Source: Sinorhizobium saheli (lineage in GTDB: Bacteria > Pseudomonadota > Alphaproteobacteria > Rhizobiales > Rhizobiaceae). Taken from it: DNA of 64,000 nt. The stretch lies in the NCBI RefSeq assembly GCF_001651875.1, contig NZ_LNQB01000083.1:424193-488192 (forward strand), read 5' to 3'. A model generated the notes under the pieces. It was not told where the DNA came from and searched no databases. It saw only the letters and a list, made by a program, of their open reading frames with translations. A program made the translations under genes and the position numbers. This document shows, in pieces, positions 34,954-44,906 of this stretch. Numbering within the stretch: the first letter of the stretch is position 1; each line of letters starts with the position of its first letter.

Positions 34954-35775
34954 ATGAATCGCGAAGCACGATCCAAGGAATTCTACGTACTTGCCGCCTT
35001 CTTCGCGCTCTTCGTCCTGTTCCTCTATGGACCGCTCTCGGCCGTCCTGATCCTCTCCTTCCAAGGGCCGGATGGCGGCCTAACTTTCCCCATGAACGGG
35101 GTTTCGCTGCGCTGGTTCTACAATCTCTTCGAGAAGCAGGCGGTCGGCGATTTCGGCGCCTCGTTCCGCCGCTCCTTCATGCTCGGACTGATGGTCATGG
35201 TGGTGAACGTGGTCGTGGCGCTCCTTGCCGGGCTTGCCTTCCGCCACCGTTTCCGCGGCTCGACAGCGCTGTTCTACATGACCGTCGCGAGCCTCGTCGT
35301 GCCTTCGATCATCATCTCGCTCGGCATCGGCGTCGTCTTCCAGCAGTTCGGGCTCAAGCCCGCCTGGTATTCCTCGGGGTTCGGCGCGCACCTAACCTGG
35401 ACGCTGCCCTTCGGGGTACTGATCATGTTCGCGGTCTTCAACCGCTTCTCGCCTGCCTATGAGGAGGCCGCGCGCGATCTCGACGCCTCGTCCTGGCAGA
35501 CGTTCCGCTATGTCGTGCTGCCGATGATCGCTCCGAGCCTCGTCGGCGTCGGCCTCTTCGGCTTCACCCTCTCCTATGACGAGTTCGCCCGCACGCTGAT
35601 GACGTCCGGCACCTACAATACGCTGCCGCTCGAAATCTATGCGATGACCACCAATGTGACGACGCCGGTGCTCTATGCGCTGGGCACCGTCACGACGCTC
35701 TTCTCCTTCACAATCATTCTCATCGCACTCGCCGTCATCCTGGTACTCAGGCGCCGGCAGGCAAGAATAAGCTGA
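34954..35775 (+). CDS. ABC transporter permease (PotC-like)
   Basis: A 273-residue permease, partner of the PotB-like subunit. It has about six helices, starting YVLAAFFALFVLFLYGPLSAVLILSF, and the EAA loop YEEAARDLDASSWQTFRYVVLPMIAPS. The ATG follows the previous stop by one base. Downstream, the racemase begins five bases after its stop, so all five genes should be one transcript. Confidence 0.92.
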   Translation: MNREARSKEFYVLAAFFALFVLFLYGPLSAVLILSFQGPDGGLTFPMNGVSLRWFYNLFEKQAVGDFGASFRRSFMLGLMVMVVNVVVALLAGLAFRHRFRGSTALFYMTVASLVVPSIIISLGIGVVFQQFGLKPAWYSSGFGAHLTWTLPFGVLIMFAVFNRFSPAYEEAARDLDASSWQTFRYVVLPMIAPSLVGVGLFGFTLSYDEFARTLMTSGTYNTLPLEIYAMTTNVTTPVLYALGTVTTLFSFTIILIALAVILVLRRRQARIS

Positions 35776-35780
35776 CATCC

Positions 35781-36518
35781 ATGCGCATTCTGATCGTCAA
35801 TCCGAATACAACCGTCTCGATGACCGAGAAGGCAGCGGCAGCGGCGCGCGGGGCGGCCGGGCACGGCACAGAAATCACCGCCGCCACGTCGAAGGGCGGA
35901 CCGGCCTCGATCGAGGGGCACTATGACGGGGCGATCGCCGTGCCCGGCCTGCTTATGGAAATCCGTGATGGTCAGGCGGCCGGGGCTGATGCCGCGATCA
36001 TCGCCTGTTTCGACGACACCGGGCTGGAGGCAGCCCGCACACTTGCCGCCATTCCCGTGCTCGGCCTTTGCCAGTCTGCCGTGATGACGGCCGCGCTGCT
36101 CGCCGAGCGCTTCACCGTCGTCACAACTCTCGAGCGCTCCCGCGTGCTCATCGAGAACCTAGTGCGCCGTTACGGCGCGGGCGAACGGGCGAAGGTCCGC
36201 GCCGCCGACGTTCCGGTGCTCGAACTGGAGCACAAGGCGTCCGCGGCGCTCTTCAAGCTGAAACGCCAGATCGAACTCGCCCTCGATCAGGACGGCGCCG
36301 AGGCGATCGTTCTCGGCTGTGCCGGCATGGCCGACCTCGCCCAGTCGCTCCAGCGCGAATATGGCGTGCCGGTCATCGACGGCGTATCGGCCGCCGTCAA
36401 GCAGGCCGAGGCGCTGGTGGCGCAGGGACTAAAAACCAGCAAGCGCGGCTCCTACGCCTCGCCGCTCGCCAAGCCCTATAGCGGCGCGATGAGCGCCTTC
36501 ACGCCGATACTCGCCTAA
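35781..36518 (+). CDS. Asp/Glu/hydantoin racemase-family protein
   Basis: A 245-residue member of the Asp/Glu racemase superfamily, closest in appearance to hydantoin racemases (MRILIVNPNTTVSMTEK start). Two active-site Cys are present, in AIIACFDDTGLEAA and VLGCAGMADL, so a cofactor-independent two-base racemisation is feasible. As the last gene of the ABC operon it probably converts the imported compound, such as an amino acid, hydantoin or allantoin-like molecule, to the usable stereoisomer. Allantoin racemase is an alternative reading. The neighbouring hydantoinase/carbamoylase genes that would settle this are not in the window. Confidence 0.85.
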   Translation: MRILIVNPNTTVSMTEKAAAAARGAAGHGTEITAATSKGGPASIEGHYDGAIAVPGLLMEIRDGQAAGADAAIIACFDDTGLEAARTLAAIPVLGLCQSAVMTAALLAERFTVVTTLERSRVLIENLVRRYGAGERAKVRAADVPVLELEHKASAALFKLKRQIELALDQDGAEAIVLGCAGMADLAQSLQREYGVPVIDGVSAAVKQAEALVAQGLKTSKRGSYASPLAKPYSGAMSAFTPILA

Positions 36519-36657
36519 GCCTTCGAACGAGTGCCTCCGGTTGCAGCACCGATCGGTCGGCGGGCTATTCCCTCCTCCTCGCTGCTCGGTTGACAACGCC
36601 GGAGGAAGGTTGAAAGAGTGATGCTCATTCGAAACGGGCAGCGTTGGGGAGGACTTC

Positions 36658-39600
36658 ATGTCTATGCGCGCGTCTTTCGGCCTTTCGACCCTTCTTCTCA
36701 CGCTCGTTTCCCTTGGAACGCCCGCCGCGGCGGCTGAAACCGACCGCAGGATCGAGGTCACGCGCGATGCCGACTATTTCGGCTTCGACCTCCGCACTGA
36801 GCAGAACGTCTCGCTCGATCAGTGCCAGAACGCCTGCGTTGCCGATCGATCCTGCCGGGCCTTCACCTACAATCCAAAGGTGAAGTGGTGCTTCCTGAAA
36901 TCCGACTTCAATCAGTTGAACAGCTTCAAGGGGGCGATTGCCGGCAAGATCGTCGAGACGGCGACGGGCGAGCCCGACATCGGCGCCCCGCCTAGCCTCT
37001 CCTTCGTCTCGGACGACCTCCTGCAGCAGGCCCGCGACGTCAAGGCGAACCTCGCATTGGCCGACGACCAGCTCGGGTTCGGCGTCGGTGGATTGATCGA
37101 AACCGCCCGCAGGGAAACATCCTCAGGGAACTTCGTCCAAGCGCTGAAGGCCTACCGCGGCGCGCTGGCGATTACGCCCGACGACGGCGCGCTCTGGCTG
37201 GAGACCGCCGAAACGGCCAACCGCTTCAGCAACGGTGCGGACGTGGCAAGCGAGGCTGCCCTTGCCGCCCTCAATGGCTATCAGCTGACGCGGACGACCC
37301 AAAGCCGGGCGCATGCGCTTGGCGTTCTCGCTCGCGCGCTCGAAAACCTTCAGAACTACCGCGCCGCGCTCAGCGCCTACAAGGCAAGCCTCGACCTCGT
37401 GCAGGCCAAGACGGTCGAAACCGCCTATCTCGATCTGAAATCCCGGCAGGGCTTCCGCGTCACCGGCCACACGATCGATGCCGACAGCGCGAGCCCGCGC
37501 GCCTGCGTGCAATTCTCCGAACAACTTCTGAAGAACGGTCCGGATTATGCCTCGTTCGTGACGCTCGACGGCACCGCGCCGAAGGCGGTCGAAGCCAAGG
37601 GCAGCGAAATCTGCGTCGAAGGCCTGTCGCACGGTGACCGATACAAGCTAGTCCTGCGGCAGGGCCTGCCTTCCTCGGTCGACGAAGTCATCGAAACGCC
37701 GGTGAGCCTCGACATCTACGTCAAGGATCGCGCGCCGATGGTACGCTTCACCGGCGACAGCTTCGTCCTGCCATCGACGGCGCGCCGCGGCATCCCGATC
37801 GTCTCGGTCAATACCGAGAGCGCCAATCTCAAGCTCTACCGCATCGGCGACCGCAACATTCCGTCGCTTCTCACCAATTCGCAGTTCCTGACCCAGATCG
37901 ACGGTTACAACGAAGAGCTCATCCGGGACCAGAGCGGCGAGCTCGTCTGGCAGGGCAGCATCGACATCGATACCGAAATCAACAAGGAAGTGGTGACGAG
38001 CTTCCCGGTTGACGAGGTTCTGCCCAAGCGCAAGCCGGGCGTCTACGTGCTGACGGCGAGCACGGGCACGGGTGTCACCCAGGACTGGGATGCGCGGGCC
38101 ACCCAATGGTTCGTCGTCTCCGATGTCGGCATCTCGACCTATGCCGGAACGGACGGGCTCACCGTCTTTGCCCGCTCGCTCGCGAGCGCAAAGCCGCTTG
38201 CGGAGGTGGAGCTGCAGCTGGTTGCCCGGAACAACGAGGTGCTCGGCACCGCGACGACCGACGCGGAAGGCCGGGCGACCTTCGCCGCCGGGCTGATCCG
38301 CGGCACGGCCAGCATGACGCCCTCCGTCATCACCGCGCGGAAGGGCGAAGACGACTACGTCTTCCTCGACATGACGCGCGCCGGCTTCGACCTCTCCGAC
38401 CGCGGCGTCACCGGCCGCCCCGCACCGGGCGCGATCGACGTCTTCGCCTGGACCGAGCGCGGCATCTACCGCGCCGGCGAAACCGTGCATGCGGCGGCAC
38501 TCAGCCGCGACGTCAGCGGTCAGGCGATCGAAAACCTGCCGCTCACCTTCGTCTTCCTGCGCCCCGACGGCGTCGAAGACCGGCGTCTCGTCAGCAGTGG
38601 CGGCAGGCTCGGCGGCCACACGCTCGATCTGCCGGTCCCGGAGAACGCCATGCGCGGCACCTGGACGATGCAGATCTTCACGGACCCGAAGGGGACTGCG
38701 ATCAGCGAGAAGCAGTTCCTGGTCGATGATTTCGTCCCCGACCGCACCGAGTTCGAATTGACCAGCGCGGCCAAGGCGATCGAGGTCGGAACGCCGATAG
38801 AGGTCGCCGTCGACGGCCGCTTCCTCTATGGCGCCCCGGCCGCGGGCCTGACGCTCGAGGGCGAGGTTTCCGTCAAGCCGACGCGCGAGGCCGAGGCCTT
38901 CAAGGGCTATTTCTTCGGCCTTGCCGACGAGGAGGCGAGCGAGGACACCCGCCTGCCGCTCGAAGCGCTCACGCCGCTCGACGAGAACGGCAAGTCCGTT
39001 TTCGACGTCGACCTCACCGAGGTCCCGGCAACGACGCAGCTCCTCAACGCCAATGTGACGGTCCGCATGCGCGAGTCCGGTGGCCGGGCGGTCGAGCGCA
39101 GCCTGACGCTCCCCGTCAGGCCGGAAGGACCGATGATCGGGATCAAGCCGGAGTTCTCCGGCGACCTCGCCGAAAACGCCGTAGGCAAATTCCATGTGAT
39201 CGCCGTCGATGCGGACGGGGCAAAGGTCGCGCTCCCCGGCCTCACCTGGAAGCTCATCAGCGTCGAGCGGAACTATCAGTGGTACCGTGACGGAACCGCC
39301 TGGAAATACGAGCCGGTCATCTCCACGAAACAGGTGGCGAACGGCAAGGTGGACGTGACGCAGGACGGAGCGGAGATCGCCGTGCCGGTCGGCTGGGGCC
39401 GCTACCGGCTGGAGGTCGAGACGTCGGCGGTGGATGGCCCGGCCTCCAGCGTCGAGTTCGACGCCGGCTGGTATGTCGAGGCCACCTCGACGGAAACGCC
39501 GGACGGGCTCGAGATCGCTCTCGACAAGGAGAACTACGCGGTCGGCGAGACCGCGAAGCTCAAGGTGTCGCCGCGCTTTGCCGGCGAACTCCTGGTGACC

Positions 39601-42111
39601 GTCGGCACGGAGAACCTGATCACGACGACGACCGCAAGCATCGATGAAGGCGGCGGCGAGATCGACCTGCCGGTCACCGCCGACTGGGGTGCCGGCGCCT
39701 ACGTCACCGCGACGCTCTACCGGCCGGGCGATGCGGAGCAGAGCCGCATGCCGATGCGGGCGATCGGCGTCAAATGGCTCGCCGTCGACCCGGCGGAGCG
39801 CAAGCTCGCGGTGACGCTCGACACGCCGGAGAAGACGCAGCCGCGCCAGCCGCTCGACATCAACCTGAAAGTGCGGGGCGCCGGCGCCAACGAAGACGCC
39901 TATGTCACCATCGCCGCCGTCGATGTCGGCATCCTCAACCTCACCCGTTACGAGGCGCCCGACCCGGACGGCTGGTATTTCGGCCAGCGGCGGCTCGGCC
40001 TCGAGATCCGCGATCTTTACGGCCGGCTGATCGACGGCTCGCTCGGGGCCACGGGGCGGCTGCGCACCGGCGGCGACGGCGGGCAGATGCCCCTGCAGGG
40101 CAACCCGCCGACGGAAAGGCTGGTCGCCTTCTTCTCCGGTCCGGTGAAGCTCGATGCCGACGGCGAGGCGAAGGTCAGTTTCGACATTCCGCAGTTCAAC
40201 GGAACGGCGCGCGTCATGGCGGTCGCCTGGACGCGGTCCGGCGTCGGTCACGCCGCGAAGGACGTGGTCATCCGCGATCCGGTCGTCGTGACCGCGAGCA
40301 TGCCGAAGTTCCTTGCACCCGGCGACCGGGCGGACCTCAGGCTCGATGTCGCCAACACGGACGGGCCGGCCGGTGACTACCGGTTGCAGGTGACGACCAA
40401 CGGCGCGCTCACCCTCGAACAGACGGGCACGGAAACCATGCATCTCGAAGCCGGCGGCAAGTCCGCCCTGACGCTGCCGCTCGTCGGCCAGTATCCGGGC
40501 AGCGGCCTCGTGACCGTGACGCTCGCCAGCGCTGGCGGCCGGTCCCTCGAACAGACGCTGGACATTCCGGTGCGCCCGGCGGCGCTTCCGGTCACCGCGC
40601 GCCAGGTCGTCAGCATCGCCGCCGGCACGAGCCTGACGGTCGATGACCAACTGCTCGCCGATAGCGTCCTGCAGGGCGCTTCCGTCAGTCTCAACGTCAC
40701 GCGTTCGGCCGCCTTCGACATCCCGGCGCTGTTGATGACGCTCGACCGCTATCCCTATGGCTGCGCCGAACAGACGACGAGCCGCGCCATGCCGCTTCTC
40801 TACCTCAGCGAACTCGCGAAGCAATCGGGGCTTGCCGACGACGAAGGCGTGAAGCAGCGGGTGCAGGAGGCGATCTATCGCGTGCTCTCCTACCAGTCCT
40901 CCTCCGGCTCCTTCGGCCTCTGGAGCCCCGGCTCCGGCGATCTCTGGCTCGATGCCTATGTGACCGATTTCCTCACCCGCGCGCGGGAGCAGAAGTTCGA
41001 GGTGCCCGAGCAGGCGATGGTGCAGGCCCTCGAAAACCTGCAGAATGCGCTGAGCTACGAGGTGAACGTCAAGGATCAGGGCGACGAGATCGCCTATGCG
41101 CTCTACGTGCTCGCGCGCAATCGCAAGGCGGCGATCAGCGACCTGCGCTATTACGCCGACACGATGCTCGGCGAGTTCCCGACACCGCTCGCAAAGGCCC
41201 ATATCGCGGCAGCGCTTGCGCTCTATGGCGACGCCGACCGGTCGCAGCAGATCTTCGCCGCCGCCGCCGACATGTCGACCGGGCTCGTCAATGTCAGCCT
41301 CGCCCGCTCCGACTACGGCTCTTCGCTGCGCGACGACGCGGCGGTATTGGCGCTTGCCGCCGAAAGCCGGCCCGTGCCGCCGATCATTCCGGAGTTGTCG
41401 AAGATCGTCGCCCAGGAGTGGCAGCAGGCGCGATATACGAGCACCCAGGAACAGACCTGGATGCTGCTCGCCGCACGCGCCATACAGGGCGGCGACGAAG
41501 ACATGCGGCTCGAGATCAACGGAGCGAAGCGCAGCGGCAGCTATGCCGCGCGGATTGCCGGCGACGCCCTCATCGAACATCCGGTCGTCATTCGCAACGA
41601 AGGCAGCGACCCGGTCTCCGCCGTGGTCACTACCGTCGCGGCGCCCGCCCAGCCGCTCTCGGCCGGCGGCGAAGGCTTCGCTATCGAGCGCACCTACTAC
41701 ACGCTCGACGGCGCCGAGGCCAATGTCAGCGAGGCGCGGCAGAACGAGCGCTATGTCGTCGTGCTCAAGGTGACCGAAAGCAACGACTGGCCGTCACGTG
41801 TGCTGATCACCGACCTGCTGCCCGCCGGCTTCGAGATCGACAATCCGAGCCTGGTGGACAGCGCCCAGCTTTCCAACTTCGAGTGGATCGGCGATGTTGA
41901 GGCCGCCCATACCGAGTTCCGTAGCGACCGCTTCGTCGCCGCCTTCGACCGGCGGACCGGCGACAACCGCGAGATCACGCTCGCCTATGTCGTGCGCGCG
42001 GTGACGCCCGGCACCTACGACCATCCGGCCGCGAGCGTCGAGGACATGTACCGGCCGCAATTCTCGGCGCGTACCGCGACGGGCCGCATGGAGGTGCTGG
42101 CAGCGCAGTAA
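36658..42111 (+). CDS. Bacterial alpha-2-macroglobulin family protein with PAN module
   Basis: An 1817-residue periplasmic anti-protease. A signal peptide covers about residues 1-26 (LLLTLVSLGTPAAAA); there is no lipobox Cys, so unlike E. coli YfhM it should be soluble. A PAN/Apple-like module follows at about 41-84, with Cys56, 60, 66 and 78. After a TPR-like stretch come repeated macroglobulin domains with a bait region. The thioester is intact as CAEQ (Cys1369-Gln1372 in YPYGCAEQT). When a protease cuts the bait, the thioester is expected to trap it covalently. The ATG at 36658 gives the signal peptide. pbpC follows directly, the known partner in many bacteria. Confidence 0.95.
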   Translation: MSMRASFGLSTLLLTLVSLGTPAAAAETDRRIEVTRDADYFGFDLRTEQNVSLDQCQNACVADRSCRAFTYNPKVKWCFLKSDFNQLNSFKGAIAGKIVETATGEPDIGAPPSLSFVSDDLLQQARDVKANLALADDQLGFGVGGLIETARRETSSGNFVQALKAYRGALAITPDDGALWLETAETANRFSNGADVASEAALAALNGYQLTRTTQSRAHALGVLARALENLQNYRAALSAYKASLDLVQAKTVETAYLDLKSRQGFRVTGHTIDADSASPRACVQFSEQLLKNGPDYASFVTLDGTAPKAVEAKGSEICVEGLSHGDRYKLVLRQGLPSSVDEVIETPVSLDIYVKDRAPMVRFTGDSFVLPSTARRGIPIVSVNTESANLKLYRIGDRNIPSLLTNSQFLTQIDGYNEELIRDQSGELVWQGSIDIDTEINKEVVTSFPVDEVLPKRKPGVYVLTASTGTGVTQDWDARATQWFVVSDVGISTYAGTDGLTVFARSLASAKPLAEVELQLVARNNEVLGTATTDAEGRATFAAGLIRGTASMTPSVITARKGEDDYVFLDMTRAGFDLSDRGVTGRPAPGAIDVFAWTERGIYRAGETVHAAALSRDVSGQAIENLPLTFVFLRPDGVEDRRLVSSGGRLGGHTLDLPVPENAMRGTWTMQIFTDPKGTAISEKQFLVDDFVPDRTEFELTSAAKAIEVGTPIEVAVDGRFLYGAPAAGLTLEGEVSVKPTREAEAFKGYFFGLADEEASEDTRLPLEALTPLDENGKSVFDVDLTEVPATTQLLNANVTVRMRESGGRAVERSLTLPVRPEGPMIGIKPEFSGDLAENAVGKFHVIAVDADGAKVALPGLTWKLISVERNYQWYRDGTAWKYEPVISTKQVANGKVDVTQDGAEIAVPVGWGRYRLEVETSAVDGPASSVEFDAGWYVEATSTETPDGLEIALDKENYAVGETAKLKVSPRFAGELLVTVGTENLITTTTASIDEGGGEIDLPVTADWGAGAYVTATLYRPGDAEQSRMPMRAIGVKWLAVDPAERKLAVTLDTPEKTQPRQPLDINLKVRGAGANEDAYVTIAAVDVGILNLTRYEAPDPDGWYFGQRRLGLEIRDLYGRLIDGSLGATGRLRTGGDGGQMPLQGNPPTERLVAFFSGPVKLDADGEAKVSFDIPQFNGTARVMAVAWTRSGVGHAAKDVVIRDPVVVTASMPKFLAPGDRADLRLDVANTDGPAGDYRLQVTTNGALTLEQTGTETMHLEAGGKSALTLPLVGQYPGSGLVTVTLASAGGRSLEQTLDIPVRPAALPVTARQVVSIAAGTSLTVDDQLLADSVLQGASVSLNVTRSAAFDIPALLMTLDRYPYGCAEQTTSRAMPLLYLSELAKQSGLADDEGVKQRVQEAIYRVLSYQSSSGSFGLWSPGSGDLWLDAYVTDFLTRAREQKFEVPEQAMVQALENLQNALSYEVNVKDQGDEIAYALYVLARNRKAAISDLRYYADTMLGEFPTPLAKAHIAAALALYGDADRSQQIFAAAADMSTGLVNVSLARSDYGSSLRDDAAVLALAAESRPVPPIIPELSKIVAQEWQQARYTSTQEQTWMLLAARAIQGGDEDMRLEINGAKRSGSYAARIAGDALIEHPVVIRNEGSDPVSAVVTTVAAPAQPLSAGGEGFAIERTYYTLDGAEANVSEARQNERYVVVLKVTESNDWPSRVLITDLLPAGFEIDNPSLVDSAQLSNFEWIGDVEAAHTEFRSDRFVAAFDRRTGDNREITLAYVVRAVTPGTYDHPAASVEDMYRPQFSARTATGRMEVLAAQ

Positions 42112-44286
42112 GTGACAATGGTCCTGCGGCGAAAACTTGGGCAGTTGCTTGAACGTCGACGGGTGCGCCGCAAAGGCGCGGTCGGGGCGGCACACCCTCC
42201 AGCTTCACGTCTCAAAGCGACCGTCCTGGTCACCCTGCCGACCGCCCTGGTCCTGGCTGGCCTCGCAGTCCTCGGCCTCGAATGGGCGGACAAGGCCTTC
42301 CCGCCGCCGCTCGACAAGGCCGAAGACGTCTCGGCCGAGGTCCTCGACAAGGACGGGCATCTGTTGCGCGCGTTCGCGACGAAGGACGGCCGCTGGCGGC
42401 TGAAGACGACTGTCGGCGATGTCGACCCGCGCTTCGTCGAATTGCTGATCGCCTATGAGGACCAGCGCTTTCGCGAGCATAGCGGCATCGATCCGCTGGC
42501 GCTTGGCCGCGCGGCGCTGCAGTTCGTCACCAACGGCCGCATCGTCTCCGGCGCTTCGACGCTCTCGATGCAGGTCGCAAGGCTGATCGAGCCGCGCGAG
42601 CGGCGAACACTGGCGGCGAAACTGTTGCAGGTGGCGCGCGCGATCCAGATCGAGCGCCGCCTCAGCAAGAATGAGATCCTCAACCTCTACCTGACCCACG
42701 CCCCCTATGGCGGCAATCTCGAGGGCGTGCGCGCCGCAAGCCTCGCCTGGTTCGGCAAGGAGCCGCGCCGTCTCTCGGTTGTCGAGGCCGCCCTGCTCGT
42801 CGCCTTGCCGCAATTGCCGGAGAAACGCCGCCCGGACCGCAACCTCTCCGGTGCGCAAGCGGCCCGAAAACGCGTGCTCGCCCGCGCGGCCGTCGCCCGG
42901 GTGATCGGCGAAGGCGAGGCGGAGCGGGCCGCGACGACCGCCATCCCGGCTCGCCGATTGCAGCTCCCGGCCCATGCCGCGCATCTCGCCGAGGCGGCCT
43001 TGCGCAAGGAGCCGAAGGTGCTCCGGCATCAGACGACGCTCCGCCGCGACATTCAGCGCGCGCTCGAAGACGTCGCGCGCGAAGGGGCCGCACGGCTAGG
43101 CCCCAGAGTTTCGGTTGCGATGGTGATGGCCGATGTCAGAACCGGAGAGATCGTCGGCGAAGTAGGATCGGCGGACTATTTCGACGCCAGCCGCTCCGGC
43201 TGGATCGACATGACGCGGATCACCCGCTCGCCCGGATCGACGCTGAAGCCTTTCATCTACGGCCTTGCCTTCGAGGAGGGGCTGGTCGCGCAGGAAACGA
43301 TCATTGAGGACCGCCCGGCCGATTTCTTCGGCTATCGGCCGCGCAATTTCGACATGACCTACCAGGGCGACGTCAGCGTGCGGCAGGCGCTGCAGTTGTC
43401 CCTCAATGTGCCGGCGATCCGGCTGCTCGACGCGGTCGGGCCCGCCCGGCTGATGGTGCGTTTCCGCCGCGCCGAGGTCAGGCCGAAGCTGCCGCCGAAC
43501 GAGGCGCCCGGCCTTGCGATCGGCCTCGGCGGCGTCGGCATCACGCTGCGCGAACTCGTCCAGCTCTATGCCGGCCTTGCCAATCGCGGCTGGCCGGTGC
43601 GTCTCGGCGACGGCATCGAGGGCAAGGCCGGGCTGATCGACGGCGAGCCGATCCTCTCGACCGTTGCCGCCTGGCACGTCGCCGACATCCTGTCCGGTGT
43701 TCTGCCGCCCGCCGGCAGCCGCCAGCGCGGCATCGCCTACAAGACCGGAACCAGCTACGGCTACCGCGATGCGTGGTCCGTCGGCTTCGACGGTCGCCAT
43801 GTGCTTGGCGTCTGGGTCGGCCGGCCCGACAATGGCGCGGTGCCGGGCCTCACCGGCTACGGCGCGGCGGCACCGATCCTGTTCGAGGGCTTCGCCAGGA
43901 GCGGCATCGCCATCGCCCCGCTGCCCGACGCGCCCGGCGGCGCGGTCCGTCTTTCCCAGGCCGATCTGCCGATCAGCCAACGGCGCTTTTCCATGACCGC
44001 AAGCGGCCTGCTTTCGGCGTCGATCCGCGAAGCGGCACCGCAGATCGTCTTCCCGCCGGAAGGTGCACGGGTGGAACTTGGTGCCAGAGGCGGCGCGATG
44101 ATGCCCCTGACGCTGAAACTGCAGGGCGGTCGGGCGCCCTTTCGCTGGCTTGCCAACGGACGGCCGCTGCCGGACGTCACCCGTCGCCGCGTCAGCCAGT
44201 GGCTGCCCGACGGCGGCGGCTATTCGACGCTGACGGTCATCGACGCGCTCGGCCGCGCGGCCAGCGTTCGCGTGTTCGTGGATTGA
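42112..44286 (+). CDS. pbpC: Penicillin-binding protein 1C (bifunctional murein synthase)
   Basis: A 724-residue class-A PBP. After one N-terminal membrane anchor (VLVTLPTALVLAGLAVLGLEWA) come the GT51 glycosyltransferase domain (YEDQRFREHSGIDPLALGRA) and the transpeptidase domain, with Ser376 in the S-x-x-K motif (STLK), SLN and the KTGTS motif (Lys544). A C-terminal PBP1C-specific domain occupies roughly residues 640-724. Either the GTG at 42112, directly after the A2M stop, or the ATG at 42118 could start translation. The A2M-pbpC pairing is conserved and is thought to guard and repair the cell wall after outer-membrane breach. Confidence 0.95.
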   Translation: MTMVLRRKLGQLLERRRVRRKGAVGAAHPPASRLKATVLVTLPTALVLAGLAVLGLEWADKAFPPPLDKAEDVSAEVLDKDGHLLRAFATKDGRWRLKTTVGDVDPRFVELLIAYEDQRFREHSGIDPLALGRAALQFVTNGRIVSGASTLSMQVARLIEPRERRTLAAKLLQVARAIQIERRLSKNEILNLYLTHAPYGGNLEGVRAASLAWFGKEPRRLSVVEAALLVALPQLPEKRRPDRNLSGAQAARKRVLARAAVARVIGEGEAERAATTAIPARRLQLPAHAAHLAEAALRKEPKVLRHQTTLRRDIQRALEDVAREGAARLGPRVSVAMVMADVRTGEIVGEVGSADYFDASRSGWIDMTRITRSPGSTLKPFIYGLAFEEGLVAQETIIEDRPADFFGYRPRNFDMTYQGDVSVRQALQLSLNVPAIRLLDAVGPARLMVRFRRAEVRPKLPPNEAPGLAIGLGGVGITLRELVQLYAGLANRGWPVRLGDGIEGKAGLIDGEPILSTVAAWHVADILSGVLPPAGSRQRGIAYKTGTSYGYRDAWSVGFDGRHVLGVWVGRPDNGAVPGLTGYGAAAPILFEGFARSGIAIAPLPDAPGGAVRLSQADLPISQRRFSMTASGLLSASIREAAPQIVFPPEGARVELGARGGAMMPLTLKLQGGRAPFRWLANGRPLPDVTRRRVSQWLPDGGGYSTLTVIDALGRAASVRVFVD

Positions 44287-44328
44287 ACGGCATTCCGCTG
44301 GATTTGGAAATGGGTGAGGAGCCCGCCA

Positions 44329-44366
44329 GTCCACCGATCGGATGTACCCACATCCGACCGGTGGAC
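44329..44366. terminator. Strong hairpin between convergent pbpC and DUF982 genes
   Basis: GTCCACCGATCGGATGT (44329-44345) pairs with ACATCCGACCGGTGGAC (44350-44366). This is a 17-bp stem with one mismatch and a four-base loop. It lies 43 bases after the pbpC stop and just beyond the DUF982 stop on the other strand. There is no T-run on either side. It probably acts as a bidirectional terminator or RNA stabiliser. Confidence 0.6.
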
Positions 44367-44377
44367 GGTCGGTCCGA

Positions 44378-44683
44378 TCAGGCCGTCCGCGCCGCTTCCG
44401 GCCCGGTATCCTTGCTCTTCTGCTTATAGGGCGTCATGACGACGGGCATGCCCGCCTCCAGGCAGGCGGCAACGAAGGCCTCGCGCGCAACGGCTGCCGG
44501 CGTCATTCGCTTCAGCGCACGCCGGCACGTGCGCACTGCCCGCTCATAGCGTTCACCCTTACGCTGGGGCCATTCATGTCCCAGAAAGTCGAGAGCCTCG
44601 TAAACCGAGGTGAAGGTGCGCATCAAGCCGTTCGAGAGACGCACGGTGAGAGGGATCGCCCACGGAATCTCATTGAGAAGCAT
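44378..44683 (-). CDS. DUF982-family protein
   Basis: A 101-residue cytoplasmic protein. The sequence (LTVRLSNGLMRTFTSVYEALDFLGHEWPQRKGERYERAVRTCRRALKR) matches DUF982, small proteins highly multiplied in rhizobia and of unknown function. A clear AGGAGG lies upstream of the ATG at 44683. It is divergent from hsp20, with a 309-base gap between start codons that holds the hsp20 promoter and leader. It may share stress control, but nothing in its own upstream bases shows this. Confidence 0.82.
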   Translation of the reverse strand: MLLNEIPWAIPLTVRLSNGLMRTFTSVYEALDFLGHEWPQRKGERYERAVRTCRRALKRMTPAAVAREAFVAACLEAGMPVVMTPYKQKSKDTGPEAARTA

Positions 44684-44872
44684 GTTTCCTCCTTTCCCCT
44701 GCTATCAATGGATTACACATGGCTGAGATATTGGCGCCGAACCCTGAAATTCAAGGGGTCAGAAATGGCCCGGCCGGCAAGAAGTCGGCCGGCCCTGAAC
44801 TTATGGGCTTCGGCCCCTCGGAACGGCGTTTCCGGCACGGCCGAAAAGGATGAGAATCGGCGCAAGAGACCC

Positions 44873-44900
44873 CTTGAATCGACGGTTCGCCTGACTAAAT
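44873..44900 (+). promoter_or_regulatory. Candidate RpoH (sigma-32) promoter of hsp20
   Basis: CTTGAA (44873-44878), a 16-base spacer and CTAAAT (44895-44900) fit the rhizobial RpoH consensus (CTTGAA-N16/17-CTATAT type). A transcript from here would begin near 44907 and carry a leader of about 85 bases into the hsp20 gene. The rest of the 309-base gap back to the DUF982 start shows only that gene's ribosome-binding site. Confidence 0.65.
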
Positions 44901-44906
44901 CGTTTA

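Noticed and set aside
37648..41580. A 1310-codon open frame on the minus strand
   Set aside because: It lies wholly antisense to the alpha-2-macroglobulin gene, is rich in Arg, Asp, Gly and Ala with no domain, and is the usual shadow of GC-rich third-position bias.
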